Source: Methanolinea sp. UBA275
GTDB lineage: Archaea > Halobacteriota > Methanomicrobia > Methanomicrobiales > Methanospirillaceae
Reading direction: 5' to 3'
Length of the DNA stretch: 64,000 nucleotides
NCBI GenBank assembly: GCA_002506105.1
Contig: DAWU01000003.1
Location: 4,846-68,845 of the forward strand
Shown here: positions 52,101 through 60,763 of the stretch, piece by piece
How positions within the stretch are numbered: position 1 is the stretch's first letter
Layout of the letters: every line of letters begins with the position of its first letter
Translations under genes and position numbers: made by a program
Notes under the pieces: generated by a model
What the model was told of the DNA's origin: nothing
Databases searched by the model: none
What the model saw: only the letters and a program-made list of their open reading frames with translations

Positions 52101-53078
52101 ATGTACGAGGCAGCGTTCAAGGTCCTTGAGGTGCTTGAGACCCGGGAAGGCCCGGTTTCTGGCGAAGTCATCAGCAATACTCTCGGGATCTCCCGTTCTG
52201 CGGTCTGGAAACACATCAAGGAACTTATCGACATGGGGTATGGGATCACCACCTCGCACAGGGAAGGATACCGCCTGGAAAAGAGCAGCAACCGGCTGCT
52301 GCCGTACGAAGTGCATAAAAAGCTCCGGACCACCTTCGTGGGCAAGAAGATGCGGTATTTCGAGAGCACACGCTCGACCAACTGGGTTGGGAAACAGATG
52401 ACCCGCGAGCAGGATCCCGAGGCACTCCATGGTCTTGTGATTATTGCCGAACAACAGACGGGAGGCATCGGAAGACTGGGGAGGTCATGGGTCTCTCCAC
52501 GTGGGGGTATCTGGGCTACTGTCGTGTTTAAGCCGAAGATCCCCATTGACAGGGTCTTTATGATCACCATGGCCGGCGCCATTGCGATTGCAAGGTCGCT
52601 CCGGAAGGAGTATGACCTTGGCGCCCTGATCAAGTGGCCGAATGACGTGTACCTCGGGGACAGCAAGGTTGCGGGCCTCCTTCTCGAGCTCTCTGCCGAG
52701 GCTGACCGTGTCCATTACGCGCTCCTTGGCATAGGTGTTGACGTAAATGTCTCCCAGGCTGACCTGTCAGGAGTTCCAAGTGCAGTCACTTCGGTCAGTA
52801 TCGAGGTCGGTCATGATGTAGATCGGCCACAGTTGCTCGCCCGGATCCTCAAGGAGTTGGAGAGCCGGTATCTCCTCCTTGAAGCAGGGGAATACGAAGC
52901 GATCGTCAGGGAGTGGAAGAGCCTCTCCTGCACCCTTGAGCACAGGGTCAGGGTGAATACCCTGAAGAACAGCTTCGAGGGGGAGGCTATTGATATCGAT
53001 GAATATGGGGCTCTCATGATCCGAAAGGACAACGGAAAGATAGAGAGGGTGATTGCCGGAGACTGCGTCCAGCAATAA
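52101..53078 (+). CDS. birA: bifunctional biotin ligase/biotin-operon repressor BirA
   Basis: A 325-residue protein. Residues 1-65 are a winged helix (GEVISNTLGISRSAVWKHIK). Residues ~80-260 are the biotin-protein-ligase domain (STRSTNWVGK, QQTGGIGRLGRSWVSPRGG, IKWPNDVYLGDSKVAGLL), and ~270-325 the C-terminal SH3-like domain. It attaches biotin to PycB, and the DNA-binding domain implies regulation; an operator of BirA type lies in the promoter of the next gene. Confidence 0.95.
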   Translation: MYEAAFKVLEVLETREGPVSGEVISNTLGISRSAVWKHIKELIDMGYGITTSHREGYRLEKSSNRLLPYEVHKKLRTTFVGKKMRYFESTRSTNWVGKQMTREQDPEALHGLVIIAEQQTGGIGRLGRSWVSPRGGIWATVVFKPKIPIDRVFMITMAGAIAIARSLRKEYDLGALIKWPNDVYLGDSKVAGLLLELSAEADRVHYALLGIGVDVNVSQADLSGVPSAVTSVSIEVGHDVDRPQLLARILKELESRYLLLEAGEYEAIVREWKSLSCTLEHRVRVNTLKNSFEGEAIDIDEYGALMIRKDNGKIERVIAGDCVQQ

Positions 53079-53087
53079 GTATTTTTT

Positions 53088-53117
53088 CGTCAACCATTCA
53101 TTTATTTCTGGTTGACG
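53088..53117 (+). promoter_or_regulatory. BirA-type operator at the bioY promoter
   Basis: CGTCAACCA (53088-53096) and TGGTTGACG (53109-53117) are perfect inverted arms around 12 bases. Read as CGTCAACC-N14-GGTTGACG this has the arm spacing of the known BirA site (TTGTAAACC-N14/15-GGTTTACAA). The right arm abuts the bioY ATG, and a TATA-like agtatttttt lies just upstream, so BirA binding would cover the start of transcription. Confidence 0.75.
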
Positions 53118-53684
53118 ATGAACGTTCGAAGGCAGCGTGCACTCTTTATTGCCAATACCGGGGCTTTTTCAGCATTTCTCGCTGCCGGTTCATGGATTTC
53201 AATTCCTTTCATCCCCGTTCCCATCACTCTCCAGACGCTCTTCCTGTTCATCGCCGGGGGAGTCATGGGGAGATATGCGGTCGCTCCCGTTTCCCTGTAC
53301 CTGCTCATGGGGGCGATGCATTTTCCCGTGTTTCACAGCGGCAGCGCGGGTCTCGGGGTCTTCCTTGGGCCGACAGGGGGGTATCTCCTGGGATTCCTTC
53401 CCGCCGCACTCATCTCAGGTCTTGGCTTTGAGAGGGATTCGTCGATTGTACGGTGTGCCGGGGTGGCGCTGGCTCTCGCCGCTCTCTACGCATGCGGGGT
53501 TGCCTGGCTTACGTATTCATCGGGTCTTGCAGTCCCTGTTGCTGTCATCATCGGCATTCTCCCATTCCTGCCGGGGGACATCCTGAAGGCAGCAGTGGCG
53601 TATGCAGTCAATCGCCGGATTACCAGGATGAGGGAGAAGAGACGCCGGATATCTGCTCCTGCAGGAGAGGATGATGGAATATGA
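53118..53684 (+). CDS. bioY: biotin transporter substrate-binding subunit BioY
   Basis: A 188-residue S-component with six helices. PVPITLQTLFLFIAGGVMG and SAGLGVFLGPTGGYLLGF are BioY signatures. It binds biotin and works with the ECF module encoded next. The ATG at 53118 directly follows the operator, so the mRNA is probably leaderless. Overlaps the next gene by 4 bp. Confidence 0.95.
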   Translation: MNVRRQRALFIANTGAFSAFLAAGSWISIPFIPVPITLQTLFLFIAGGVMGRYAVAPVSLYLLMGAMHFPVFHSGSAGLGVFLGPTGGYLLGFLPAALISGLGFERDSSIVRCAGVALALAALYACGVAWLTYSSGLAVPVAVIIGILPFLPGDILKAAVAYAVNRRITRMREKRRRISAPAGEDDGI

Positions 53685-54373
53685 TCATCATACGCGGAGT
53701 TCGCCATGGGATAATTGACATCCCGTCATGTGCCATTCCGGAGGGGCATACCGCAGTTATAGGGCCGAACGGCAGTGGGAAATCCACGCTGCTCCGTATT
53801 ATCGCAGGATTGGAAGAACCGGTGCGGGGCTGCATCACGATCGGGGAACAATCCCCCGGAGAGAGTGCAGTAGGGTGGGTCCACGAAGTACCCGGGCAGA
53901 ACAGCCTGTTTACCAGAGTCCGCGATGAGATAACCTCGCCCCTGCGGTTTCGCCATCTGTCCTGTGATGAGATAACCTCCCGTGCGGCAGAAGTTGCTGC
54001 ACAGACCGGGATATCTTCCCTCATGGATCGCGAACTCGCAACCCTTTCCGGGGGCGAGCAGGTGCTCGTCGCCCTGGCGACTGCAATGATCTCAAAGCCT
54101 GATATCCTGGTCCTTGATGAATGGGATTCCCACCTGGATGCCCCTTCTTCAGCGATGCTCCAGAATCAGCTGAATACCGGCGGTGTTCGCACGATTCTCC
54201 AGTGTACCCAGAACATGGATCTCGCCGCATCGGCAGATACCATAGTATTTCTCACAAAGGGAAGGGTAAAAGCAACGGGAACCCCCCTGGATGTATTCGG
54301 AAAGTGCATTGATACCTGCTACTACCCCCCTTCATGGAGGTGGAGGGAATGGAACTTGCGTTCGAAGGGGTAA
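53681..54373 (+). CDS. ECF transporter ATPase 1 (BioM-like)
   Basis: A 230-residue ABC ATPase: Walker A GPNGSGKST, signature LSGGEQ, Walker B ILVLDEWDSHLD with catalytic Glu. The switch position reads LQCTQNMD: a glutamine stands where ABC ATPases have the switch histidine. It would energise BioY. Genes on both sides overlap. Confidence 0.9.
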   Translation: MIIIRGVRHGIIDIPSCAIPEGHTAVIGPNGSGKSTLLRIIAGLEEPVRGCITIGEQSPGESAVGWVHEVPGQNSLFTRVRDEITSPLRFRHLSCDEITSRAAEVAAQTGISSLMDRELATLSGGEQVLVALATAMISKPDILVLDEWDSHLDAPSSAMLQNQLNTGGVRTILQCTQNMDLAASADTIVFLTKGRVKATGTPLDVFGKCIDTCYYPPSWRWREWNLRSKG

Positions 54374-55047
54374 GTGTCACCCGTGGGAGCTACGATATCC
54401 GGGTATCCGGATCCTTTTGCCAGGGCATCAACCTGGTGAGTGGACGGGTGGGTTCGGGAAAATCCACGGTCGCTGCCATGGCTGCAGGGATTCTGTCCCC
54501 GGATGGTGGCTCAATCCACCGGAAAGGGATTTCCACGTCGATGCTCTCGTTCCAGTTTCCGGAGTCAGGACTCACAGGAAGTACCGTGAAGGAGGAAGTG
54601 TATTCATATGGCGTACATGACGCTGATACCCTTGCCATGGCGGATCTTTCAGGAAGGGGTGAGGACGACCCGCTCTCCCTCAGCCGTGGTGAATTAAAAA
54701 AGCTCAGCCTTGCCTGTGTCCTTTCCAGGCCATGGGATCTCCTTGTTCTCGACGGGCCTTTCGAAGCCCTCGACTGCAGAGGGAAGAGAGAGGTGTGCCG
54801 CTGGATCGAACACAGGAGGTCCTCAATCGTGATCCTGTGTACGCATGAGCAGCATATTCTTCCCCGGATCGATGCTCTCTGGGAGTTCCAGGAACACACT
54901 CTTGTGTTCAGGGGATTGGTTCCGGAAGCGCTTGCACGATGGGACCTGGCCCCCACGTCAATCAAAACGCTGATTTCCCGAGGGACTCTCCCCTTCAATG
55001 TATCAGAAGATGATATCAGGGAGGCAGCATGCAGGATCCAAGGTTGA
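54349..55047 (+). CDS. ECF transporter ATPase 2, catalytic glutamate replaced
   Basis: A 232-residue ABC ATPase with Walker A GRVGSGKST, a variant signature LSRGELKK and Walker B LLVLDGPFEALD. Glycine replaces the usual catalytic glutamate, while the switch histidine is kept (LCTHEQ). The start at 54349 follows ggaggtggaggg. It pairs with ATPase 1, which has the opposite defect. Confidence 0.88.
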   Translation: MELAFEGVSVTRGSYDIRVSGSFCQGINLVSGRVGSGKSTVAAMAAGILSPDGGSIHRKGISTSMLSFQFPESGLTGSTVKEEVYSYGVHDADTLAMADLSGRGEDDPLSLSRGELKKLSLACVLSRPWDLLVLDGPFEALDCRGKREVCRWIEHRRSSIVILCTHEQHILPRIDALWEFQEHTLVFRGLVPEALARWDLAPTSIKTLISRGTLPFNVSEDDIREAACRIQG

Positions 55048-55682
55048 GGTTCCTCTCGGTCGTTCTTCTCTCAATCGCGGCATTCTTCTCGATTTCAGGT
55101 GCAGCCCTAGCTCTCGTCTGGTGGCTTCTTTTCAGCGGTGGCCCCGGTCTCCTGAAACGATCGGGCTGGCCGCTCATCGCCTTCGCACCGCTTGCCCTTG
55201 TCACGATCTCACTCTGGTTGACGGGGATGGAATGGTTCTCGTATTTCATCCGACTTGGGGTGGTGCTCCTGATCGCCATATACGCCTACCAGGACCAGCA
55301 ATCCGGCGATTTCATCCGGATCGCGGCATGGGCTCTCGGGCCTGTGAAGGGATTTGATGTCGGACTTGCCGGGGAACTTGCGTTTGGCTCGCTCCGTTTC
55401 CTCGAGGATGAAGTCAGGAGAATGCGAAGGGCTTTTTTCCTGAAAGGAATACCCTTCGGGATAAAAAGCATCCTTACCATCTCGGCAGGGCTCGTGTTTG
55501 CCCTCATAAGGAGGACAGATGAACAGGCAGATCTTCTGGTTGCCCGCGGGTATACCAGGGGAGGGATGGCATGTGCCAGGTTCACATCTTCCCCAATGGA
55601 CTTAATTTCATCGGGAATTGCAATATCCTTTTTTATTCTTTGTTTTTTGCCATTTAGAGAATTTTTTATACTTATACAATGA
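55029..55682 (+). CDS. ECF transporter transmembrane protein EcfT (BioN-like)
   Basis: A 217-residue protein with about five helices and the EcfT coupling motif near residue 165 (RRTDEQADLLVARGYTRGG, the 'ARG' motif). It links the ATPases to BioY. It overlaps ATPase 2 by 19 bases. The stop at 55682 is followed by the pycB start region. Confidence 0.9.
   Translation: MQDPRLRFLSVVLLSIAAFFSISGAALALVWWLLFSGGPGLLKRSGWPLIAFAPLALVTISLWLTGMEWFSYFIRLGVVLLIAIYAYQDQQSGDFIRIAAWALGPVKGFDVGLAGELAFGSLRFLEDEVRRMRRAFFLKGIPFGIKSILTISAGLVFALIRRTDEQADLLVARGYTRGGMACARFTSSPMDLISSGIAISFFILCFLPFREFFILIQ
55660..55676 (+). promoter_or_regulatory. TATA box for pycB inside the end of the EcfT gene
   Basis: ttttttatacttatac-like sequence ends just before the EcfT stop. 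It predicts transcription from about 55692, which gives pycBA an own promoter in addition to read-through from bioY. No BirA-like arms were seen here. Confidence 0.45.
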
Positions 55683-55746
55683 AGGTTTTAGAGGTTTAAT
55701 GCCCGGTCCTCACCCGGTGAGCCCATGCCAGGCAGGAACAGTTCCG

Positions 55747-57483
55747 ATGTGTGCCGTCCATAAGAAAATTGCCATCACCGACACTACGCTCAGAGATGCC
55801 CACCAGTCCCTGATAGCGACGCGGCTCAGGACGGAGGACATGGTTCCTCTCGCCCGGCAGATCGATAGTGTGGGATTCTTCTCCGTGGAGGCCTGGGGTG
55901 GGGCAACCTTCGATTCGAGTATACGGTTTCTGAACGAGGACCCCTGGGAAAGACTGCGGGTGCTGAAGGAGGAGCTCAAGCGGACCCCCATCCAGATGCT
56001 GCTCCGGGGCCAGAACCTCGTCGGATACCGCCATTATCCCGATGATGTGGTTGATCATTTCGTCGAAAGAGCCCACGCGAACGGCGTGGAAATATTCCGG
56101 GTATTCGATGCACTGAATGATATCAGGAACATGAAGCGGTCCATGGAGAGGGTAAAGCAGGTGGGGGCACATCTCCAGGGAGCCATCTGCTATACCACAA
56201 GCCCTGTCCATTCCATCCAGGGATTCGTCGAGATGGCAAAGGAGCTCCATTCCATGGACTGTGATTCCATCTGCATCAAGGACATGGCCGGCCTGATCAT
56301 GCCGGATGCGGCGGCAGCACTTATAGCGGGTATCAAGGACGAGGTTGATACCCTTGTCGACCTTCATTCCCACTCGACCAGTGGTATTGCCATAATGAGC
56401 TATCAGTCGGCCATCAATGCAGGGGTGGATATCCTCGATACTGCCATGTCCCCCTTTGCACTCGGGACATCCCAGCCCCCGACAGAGAGCGTCGTGGCCT
56501 CACTCAAAGGCACGCCATGCGATACAGGAATTGACCTGCTCGCGCTCAGGGACGTACGGAATGCCTGTCTTAAAATCAGGGAGAAGTACGAGGGGCTCGT
56601 TGATCCCATCTCCGAGAGAGTTGACAGCGATGTCCTCCTCTACCAGCTTCCGGGAGGGATGATCTCGAACCTTGTATCCCAGCTAAAAGAGCAGGATGCC
56701 CTTGACAAGGTGAATGCAATGTTCGAGGAGGTACCGCGGGTGAGAAAGGATCTCGGATATCCCCCGCTCGTCACCCCCACATCCCAGATCGTGGGAACCC
56801 AGGCGGTCTTCAATGTCCTGATTGGCGGGGAGCGGTACCGGAATGTCACGAACGAGGTCAAGGATTACGTGAGAGGCCTGTATGGAAAGTCCCCTGGACC
56901 CATCAGCGATGAGATCAGAAAGCACATCATCGGAGACGAACCGGTCATCACGGTCAGGCCTGCGGATCTTCTGGAACCGATCTACGAGAAGATGAAGGCA
57001 CAGGCATCGGCCGAGGGGATGATCAGGAAGGAGGAGGATGTGTTAACCTATATCCTGTATCCTGCCATTGCGCCCTCATTCCTGAAGGGGGAGCGGAAAC
57101 CCGAGGATATTCCAAAAAAGAGGACGAAGGTATCCGAACCGTCCCCGCTTCCTTCTTCTATGGAGGTGGAGGTGGACGGTGAGGTGTTCAACGTCCGGAT
57201 CGTATCTGTCGGGGGAAGTGCGATTTCAAGTGCCGCACCTGTTCAGGAAAAGATACCGCGAGGCGACATCCAGGGGGGTATCAAGTCCAACATGCAGGGG
57301 ATGGTATTGAAGATCCTCGTCAGCCGGGGTTCAGAAGTCTCAAAAGGCGACGTGTTACTTGTCCTTGAGGCAATGAAAATGGAGAATCCAATCCAGAGCC
57401 CGGTTGACGGCAGGGTTTCAGATATTTTCGTGGACACAGGGGACACCGTCAAGAGCGGTGACGTGCTCCTGGTGGTGGAATGA
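55747..57483 (+). CDS. pycB: pyruvate carboxylase subunit B (carboxyltransferase plus biotin carrier)
   Basis: A 578-residue protein. The N-terminal ~300 residues are a DRE-TIM carboxyltransferase (KIAITDTTLRDAHQSL; IKDMAG; VDLHSHSTSG). Residues ~490-578 are a biotinyl domain with the target lysine in VLEAMKMENP. It transfers CO2 from biotin to pyruvate. I took the ATG at 55747 with caggaac 8 bases upstream; 55699 is an alternative with an unconserved 16-residue extension. pycA overlaps by ATGA. Confidence 0.93.
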   Translation: MCAVHKKIAITDTTLRDAHQSLIATRLRTEDMVPLARQIDSVGFFSVEAWGGATFDSSIRFLNEDPWERLRVLKEELKRTPIQMLLRGQNLVGYRHYPDDVVDHFVERAHANGVEIFRVFDALNDIRNMKRSMERVKQVGAHLQGAICYTTSPVHSIQGFVEMAKELHSMDCDSICIKDMAGLIMPDAAAALIAGIKDEVDTLVDLHSHSTSGIAIMSYQSAINAGVDILDTAMSPFALGTSQPPTESVVASLKGTPCDTGIDLLALRDVRNACLKIREKYEGLVDPISERVDSDVLLYQLPGGMISNLVSQLKEQDALDKVNAMFEEVPRVRKDLGYPPLVTPTSQIVGTQAVFNVLIGGERYRNVTNEVKDYVRGLYGKSPGPISDEIRKHIIGDEPVITVRPADLLEPIYEKMKAQASAEGMIRKEEDVLTYILYPAIAPSFLKGERKPEDIPKKRTKVSEPSPLPSSMEVEVDGEVFNVRIVSVGGSAISSAAPVQEKIPRGDIQGGIKSNMQGMVLKILVSRGSEVSKGDVLLVLEAMKMENPIQSPVDGRVSDIFVDTGDTVKSGDVLLVVE

Positions 57484-58955
57484 AATACTTCGAGAAGGTC
57501 CTCATTGCGAACCGGGGGGAGATCGCCATCCGGGTAATGAGGGCGTGTCGGGAGCTCGACATAGAGACGGTTGCCATTTATTCTACCGTCGATTCCGATG
57601 CGCTGCACGTGAAGTATGCAGATGAAGCCTTCCTTGTCGGGGAAGCCCCTCCCGCGAAAAGTTACCTGAATATGGAACGGATCGTGGATCTTGCAAAGAA
57701 GTCCGGGTCCGAGGCCATCCACCCGGGGTATGGATTCCTTGCTGAGAATTACCGTTTCTCCAAGCTCTGCCAGGATGAGGGGATTGTCTTTATCGGCCCA
57801 TCGTGGAAGACAATCCGGGCAATGGGATCAAAAATCGAGAGCAAGCAGATGATGAGGGCCGCCGATGTCCCGGTCCTTCCGGGAACCCCCGGAGGAATTC
57901 AGGATCCCGGGGAGGCAACAAAGGTTGCGGCAGATGTAGGCTATCCTGTCATTGTCAAGGCAAGCGCTGGCGGCGGGGGCATAGGGATGCACATCGTGCA
58001 TGACGAGAAAGGCCTCGGGGAGGCGCTGGAAGCCGGGAGAAGGATCGCACAGTCTGCATTCGGCGATGCCACCGTCTTCATCGAGAAGTATCTCGAGAAA
58101 CCGAGGCACATCGAGTTCCAGGTCCTTGCCGATGAGCATGGTCACGCAGTGCACCTCTTTGATCGTGAATGCTCGATCCAGCGGAGACACCAGAAACTCG
58201 TCGAAGAGGCCCCATGCCCGATCATGACGCCCGAACTCCGCGAAAAGATGGCCGCGTCAGCAATAGCGGTGGTGAAGGCGTCGGACTACACAAATGCTGG
58301 TACGGTTGAATTCCTCTATGCGGATGGCAATTACTATTTCATGGAGATGAACACCCGCCTCCAGGTCGAACACACAGTAACCGAGATGATCACCGGGCGG
58401 GACATCGTCAAGGAGCAGATTGCAATCGCAGCGGGAGAATCCCTCCCGTTCGATCAAGAGGATGTAACAGTGAGGGGGCATGCGATAGAGTGCAGGATAA
58501 ATGCCGAAGATCCCCTGAACAACTTCACTGCAGATCCTGGCAAGATTCTCAGGTACCGATCGCCGGGAGGCCCGGGAATCAGGGTGGATTCCGGGATCCA
58601 CATGGGGTATGCCATTCCTCCCACGTATGACTCCATGATCTCCAAGCTCTGTGCATGGGGTGCCGACCGGAAGGAGACCATCGCCAGGATGCGCCGGGCG
58701 ATCTACGAGTATGTGATCATTGGGGTCAAGACCACACTTCCACTCCATCATGCAATCATGCACAACCGGCAATTTGCTGATGGCGATACTCATACCCACT
58801 TCCTGCAGGAAGAGCATATCCAGAAGACTCTCGCCCGGTATGTTCGTGAGGAGGAGACCCGGATGCAGACCCTTGCAGCATCATTACGCCACGGCAAGCA
58901 GATCGCTGCCATCACCGGGGCGGTGAATGTCTATCTCAACAGCCAGAAAAAGTAG
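57480..58955 (+). CDS. pycA: pyruvate carboxylase subunit A (biotin carboxylase)
   Basis: A 491-residue ATP-grasp enzyme with VLIANRGEIAIRVMRAC at the start, the glycine loop VKASAGGGGIGMHIV, DRECSIQRRHQKLVEEAP and MNTRLQVEHTVTEM. It carboxylates biotin on PycB. The split A/B form is typical of methanogens; oxaloacetate produced feeds aspartate, glutamate and homoserine synthesis. Confidence 0.95.
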   Translation: MKYFEKVLIANRGEIAIRVMRACRELDIETVAIYSTVDSDALHVKYADEAFLVGEAPPAKSYLNMERIVDLAKKSGSEAIHPGYGFLAENYRFSKLCQDEGIVFIGPSWKTIRAMGSKIESKQMMRAADVPVLPGTPGGIQDPGEATKVAADVGYPVIVKASAGGGGIGMHIVHDEKGLGEALEAGRRIAQSAFGDATVFIEKYLEKPRHIEFQVLADEHGHAVHLFDRECSIQRRHQKLVEEAPCPIMTPELREKMAASAIAVVKASDYTNAGTVEFLYADGNYYFMEMNTRLQVEHTVTEMITGRDIVKEQIAIAAGESLPFDQEDVTVRGHAIECRINAEDPLNNFTADPGKILRYRSPGGPGIRVDSGIHMGYAIPPTYDSMISKLCAWGADRKETIARMRRAIYEYVIIGVKTTLPLHHAIMHNRQFADGDTHTHFLQEEHIQKTLARYVREEETRMQTLAASLRHGKQIAAITGAVNVYLNSQKK

Positions 58956-59039
58956 GGAAAATTAGAGTCCGGGCCTCATTTTACCTCAAAACAGAATCTT
59001 TAAGAGCGTAGGATGCGTTTTAATTATGCACTTTTGTGC

Positions 59040-59153
59040 GCTGCGGTGGCCTAGCTGGTTAGGGCGCCAGACTCATAGGGTTTTGAGCATTGAACTATCG
59101 CGCCCATCATCTGAGACATCTGGAGATCGTGGGTTCGGATCCCACCCGCAGCA
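59040..59153 (+). tRNA. tRNA-Met (elongator, anticodon CAT) with a 40-nt intron
   Basis: Acceptor GCTGCGG/CCGCAGC, discriminator A, T-arm GTGGG-TTCGGAT-CCCAC. Exon 1 ends at the base after the anticodon (loop CTCATA, 59072-59077) and exon 2 begins A-TCTGG (59118). The intron is 59078-59117 at the canonical 37/38 position. The body resembles elongator tRNA-Met rather than tRNA-Ile2. No CCA. The gap of 140 bases behind it shows no gene. Confidence 0.92.
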
Positions 59154-59293
59154 TTCGGACACTATGTTACGTGCTCAAGGCTCCCCCTTTATATAGGGAG
59201 GCCTGAAACTCTCTTTTGTATGCATTGATCTTGAGAAATCACCTTTGACACACCCGTTGTTCTTTCATGAGAGTGGATATGCCGCTGGATTTT

Positions 59294-59731
59294 TTAGGAA
59301 ATGACAAATCCCATATCCCTGACGAGTGTTTTGATCCGGTTGATAATTCCCTCTGCATTGCGCAATGCAGATTCTGCATCTGTGTGAGAGATTGCCCCAA
59401 CCCGATCATATACTGAATTGTGCCGCTGTTTCCTCATCCGGGAAAAGATCGTGATCTCATTTCTGTCAAGAAAATGGCTCAGAAACAATTCGACAGAATA
59501 GTGGTGTTCTCTTCCTTCCGGGCGATATCCCTGCGTGTGCATCAGGCATGTCCCGGCCTGGAGCAGTGCGTTGTAGGCGATGTTATACGCCCATTCGTCA
59601 TCATGTTCCTGAAAATTCCGTTTCGCCGAAGAGAGGTCCCGGTCGGCAATCTCCATGAGCCGGCTGACGGTGTCCGGGTCCACCGGGACTCGCTTAATCC
59701 TTCCCTGGCTCTCCAAGTTCTTCAAGCTCAT
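59294..59731 (-). CDS. HEPN-domain protein, toxin-like partner of the MNT gene
   Basis: A 145-residue all-helical protein with NIAYNALLQAGTCLMHTQGY and a HEPN RNase-like motif near residue 100 (RMRKQRHNSVYD, an R-x-x-x-H arrangement). It overlaps the upstream nucleotidyltransferase gene by 38 bases. HEPN proteins paired with MNT often act as RNases silenced by AMPylation. Function inferred. Confidence 0.85.
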   Translation of the reverse strand: MSLKNLESQGRIKRVPVDPDTVSRLMEIADRDLSSAKRNFQEHDDEWAYNIAYNALLQAGTCLMHTQGYRPEGREHHYSVELFLSHFLDRNEITIFSRMRKQRHNSVYDRVGAISHTDAESALRNAEGIINRIKTLVRDMGFVIS

Positions 59732-60287
59732 GGTGCCCTGCTATGACGATTTTTGGTTCTCTGAACACGTTCATGATGAATGGATCTCTCTTGTGGATTC
59801 TCTCCAGGAGTTCATCCTTTCTCAGGAGGGTGTAATTGATTTCCCGGCCCAGTTGCTGCTCGGTATTGGTGATGCTTGCGATAAGATCATCATTCTTGAT
59901 CTCTCCCACAACAAAGAGATCGATGTCGCTTCTTTCATGCGCCTTGCCGGCTGCAAACGATCCATAGATAAAGAGTATCTCGATTGCCTCGCTGTTGGAA
60001 AATCTCTCGACCAGCACCTGTGCGATCCCTTCGGTCTTCAGGATGAGTTTCTGGAGGTCTTGATAAAGATAATGGGTCTCGTCGACCCGGTAGTGCTTTT
60101 GGTTCCCCACCCGTTCACTCTTCAGCAGCCCGATGTTTTCGAGATTTGCCAGCTCTTTTCGCAGAGGCGCTACGTCAACATCAATGAGCCGGCTGATCTC
60201 GCGGACGTAATACTGTCTCCCGGGATTCATGAGGAACAGGGTGAGCAATGAGACTCTCGTCTTTGACCCGATGAGCGACTCAAGCAT
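59694..60287 (-). CDS. winged helix plus MNT nucleotidyltransferase (antitoxin-like)
   Basis: A 197-residue protein. Residues ~5-80 are a winged helix (RVSLLTLFLMNPGRQYYVRE, then KELANLENIGLLKSER) and residues ~95-180 a minimal nucleotidyltransferase with IYGSFAAGKAHERSDIDLFVVG, including GS and the DxD. The start at 60287 is preceded by agagg. The longer open frame upstream merely reads through the operator repeats. The wHTH likely binds its own promoter array. Confidence 0.87.
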   Translation of the reverse strand: MLESLIGSKTRVSLLTLFLMNPGRQYYVREISRLIDVDVAPLRKELANLENIGLLKSERVGNQKHYRVDETHYLYQDLQKLILKTEGIAQVLVERFSNSEAIEILFIYGSFAAGKAHERSDIDLFVVGEIKNDDLIASITNTEQQLGREINYTLLRKDELLERIHKRDPFIMNVFREPKIVIAGHHELEELGEPGKD

Positions 60288-60303
60288 AACAGTTGATTGC
60301 CTC

Positions 60304-60371
60304 TTTTGAAATAAAAAATATTTCAATTGAAACCAAAAATGTTTCAATTGGGATTGGGAATGTTTCAACTG
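60304..60371 (-). promoter_or_regulatory. three 21-bp palindromic repeats at the MNT-HEPN promoter
   Basis: tttcaattg, tttcaattg and tttcaactg start at 60321, 60342 and 60363, exactly 21 bases apart (two helical turns). The first two are halves of palindromes of form TTGAAAY-N7-RTTTCAA (60306-60326 and 60327-60347); the third is weaker on its left side. A TATA-like stretch lies inside the first, so a bound regulator would block transcription. Confidence 0.7.
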
Positions 60372-60577
60372 TAGGGTGGAGTTGTGTGTAAGTTGTCAAG
60401 TATTCCCTGGCAACCGAATCGGGCTGTCTACCACCTTCATCGACAATGTTTAGGATGTGAAGGCCGATGACACAAGAATATGTTGTCACAGTCGTAAAGA
60501 TGGGGAGTCCCCTCCTCCCCTTTCCGGCACCATTCCCTTTTGCCAGGGCTCCCGTTGTCCGCGAGGGAGGGAGTCCG

Positions 60578-60763
60578 ATGGATGCAGATGGTATTGTGAT
60601 CGTGCTTGCCGCCGTGCTGCCTCTCTATCCGGCACTGTTCGTCATCTACCAGAAGATCGGCAAGTATGACGTGATGTGCGAGGACCTGGACAGGCTCCGC
60701 GAAGAACACGACCGCATCATGCAAGGAGATCGACATGGATCAGCAACTCGTGCAGATCATTGA
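60578..60763 (+). CDS. 61-residue membrane protein with charged tail
   Basis: The ATG follows ggaggga by 6 bases. There is one long hydrophobic segment (VIVLAAVLPLYPALFVIYQK) and then a coiled-coil-like charged stretch (DLDRLREEHDRIM). It overlaps the next gene by 29 bases. Size and shape recall holin-like or small virus-type proteins, but no family is recognised. Confidence 0.65.
   Translation: MDADGIVIVLAAVLPLYPALFVIYQKIGKYDVMCEDLDRLREEHDRIMQGDRHGSATRADH

Noticed and set aside
59040..59153. tRNA-Ile2 (CAT anticodon modified by TiaS)
   Set aside because: Acceptor and D-arm sequences and the intron position match archaeal elongator tRNA-Met.
60288..60368. 27-residue N-terminal extension of the MNT nucleotidyltransferase
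   Set aside because: The extension is translation of the 21-bp operator repeats (a repetitive QLKxFxF pattern), and a ribosome binding site favours the start at 60287.
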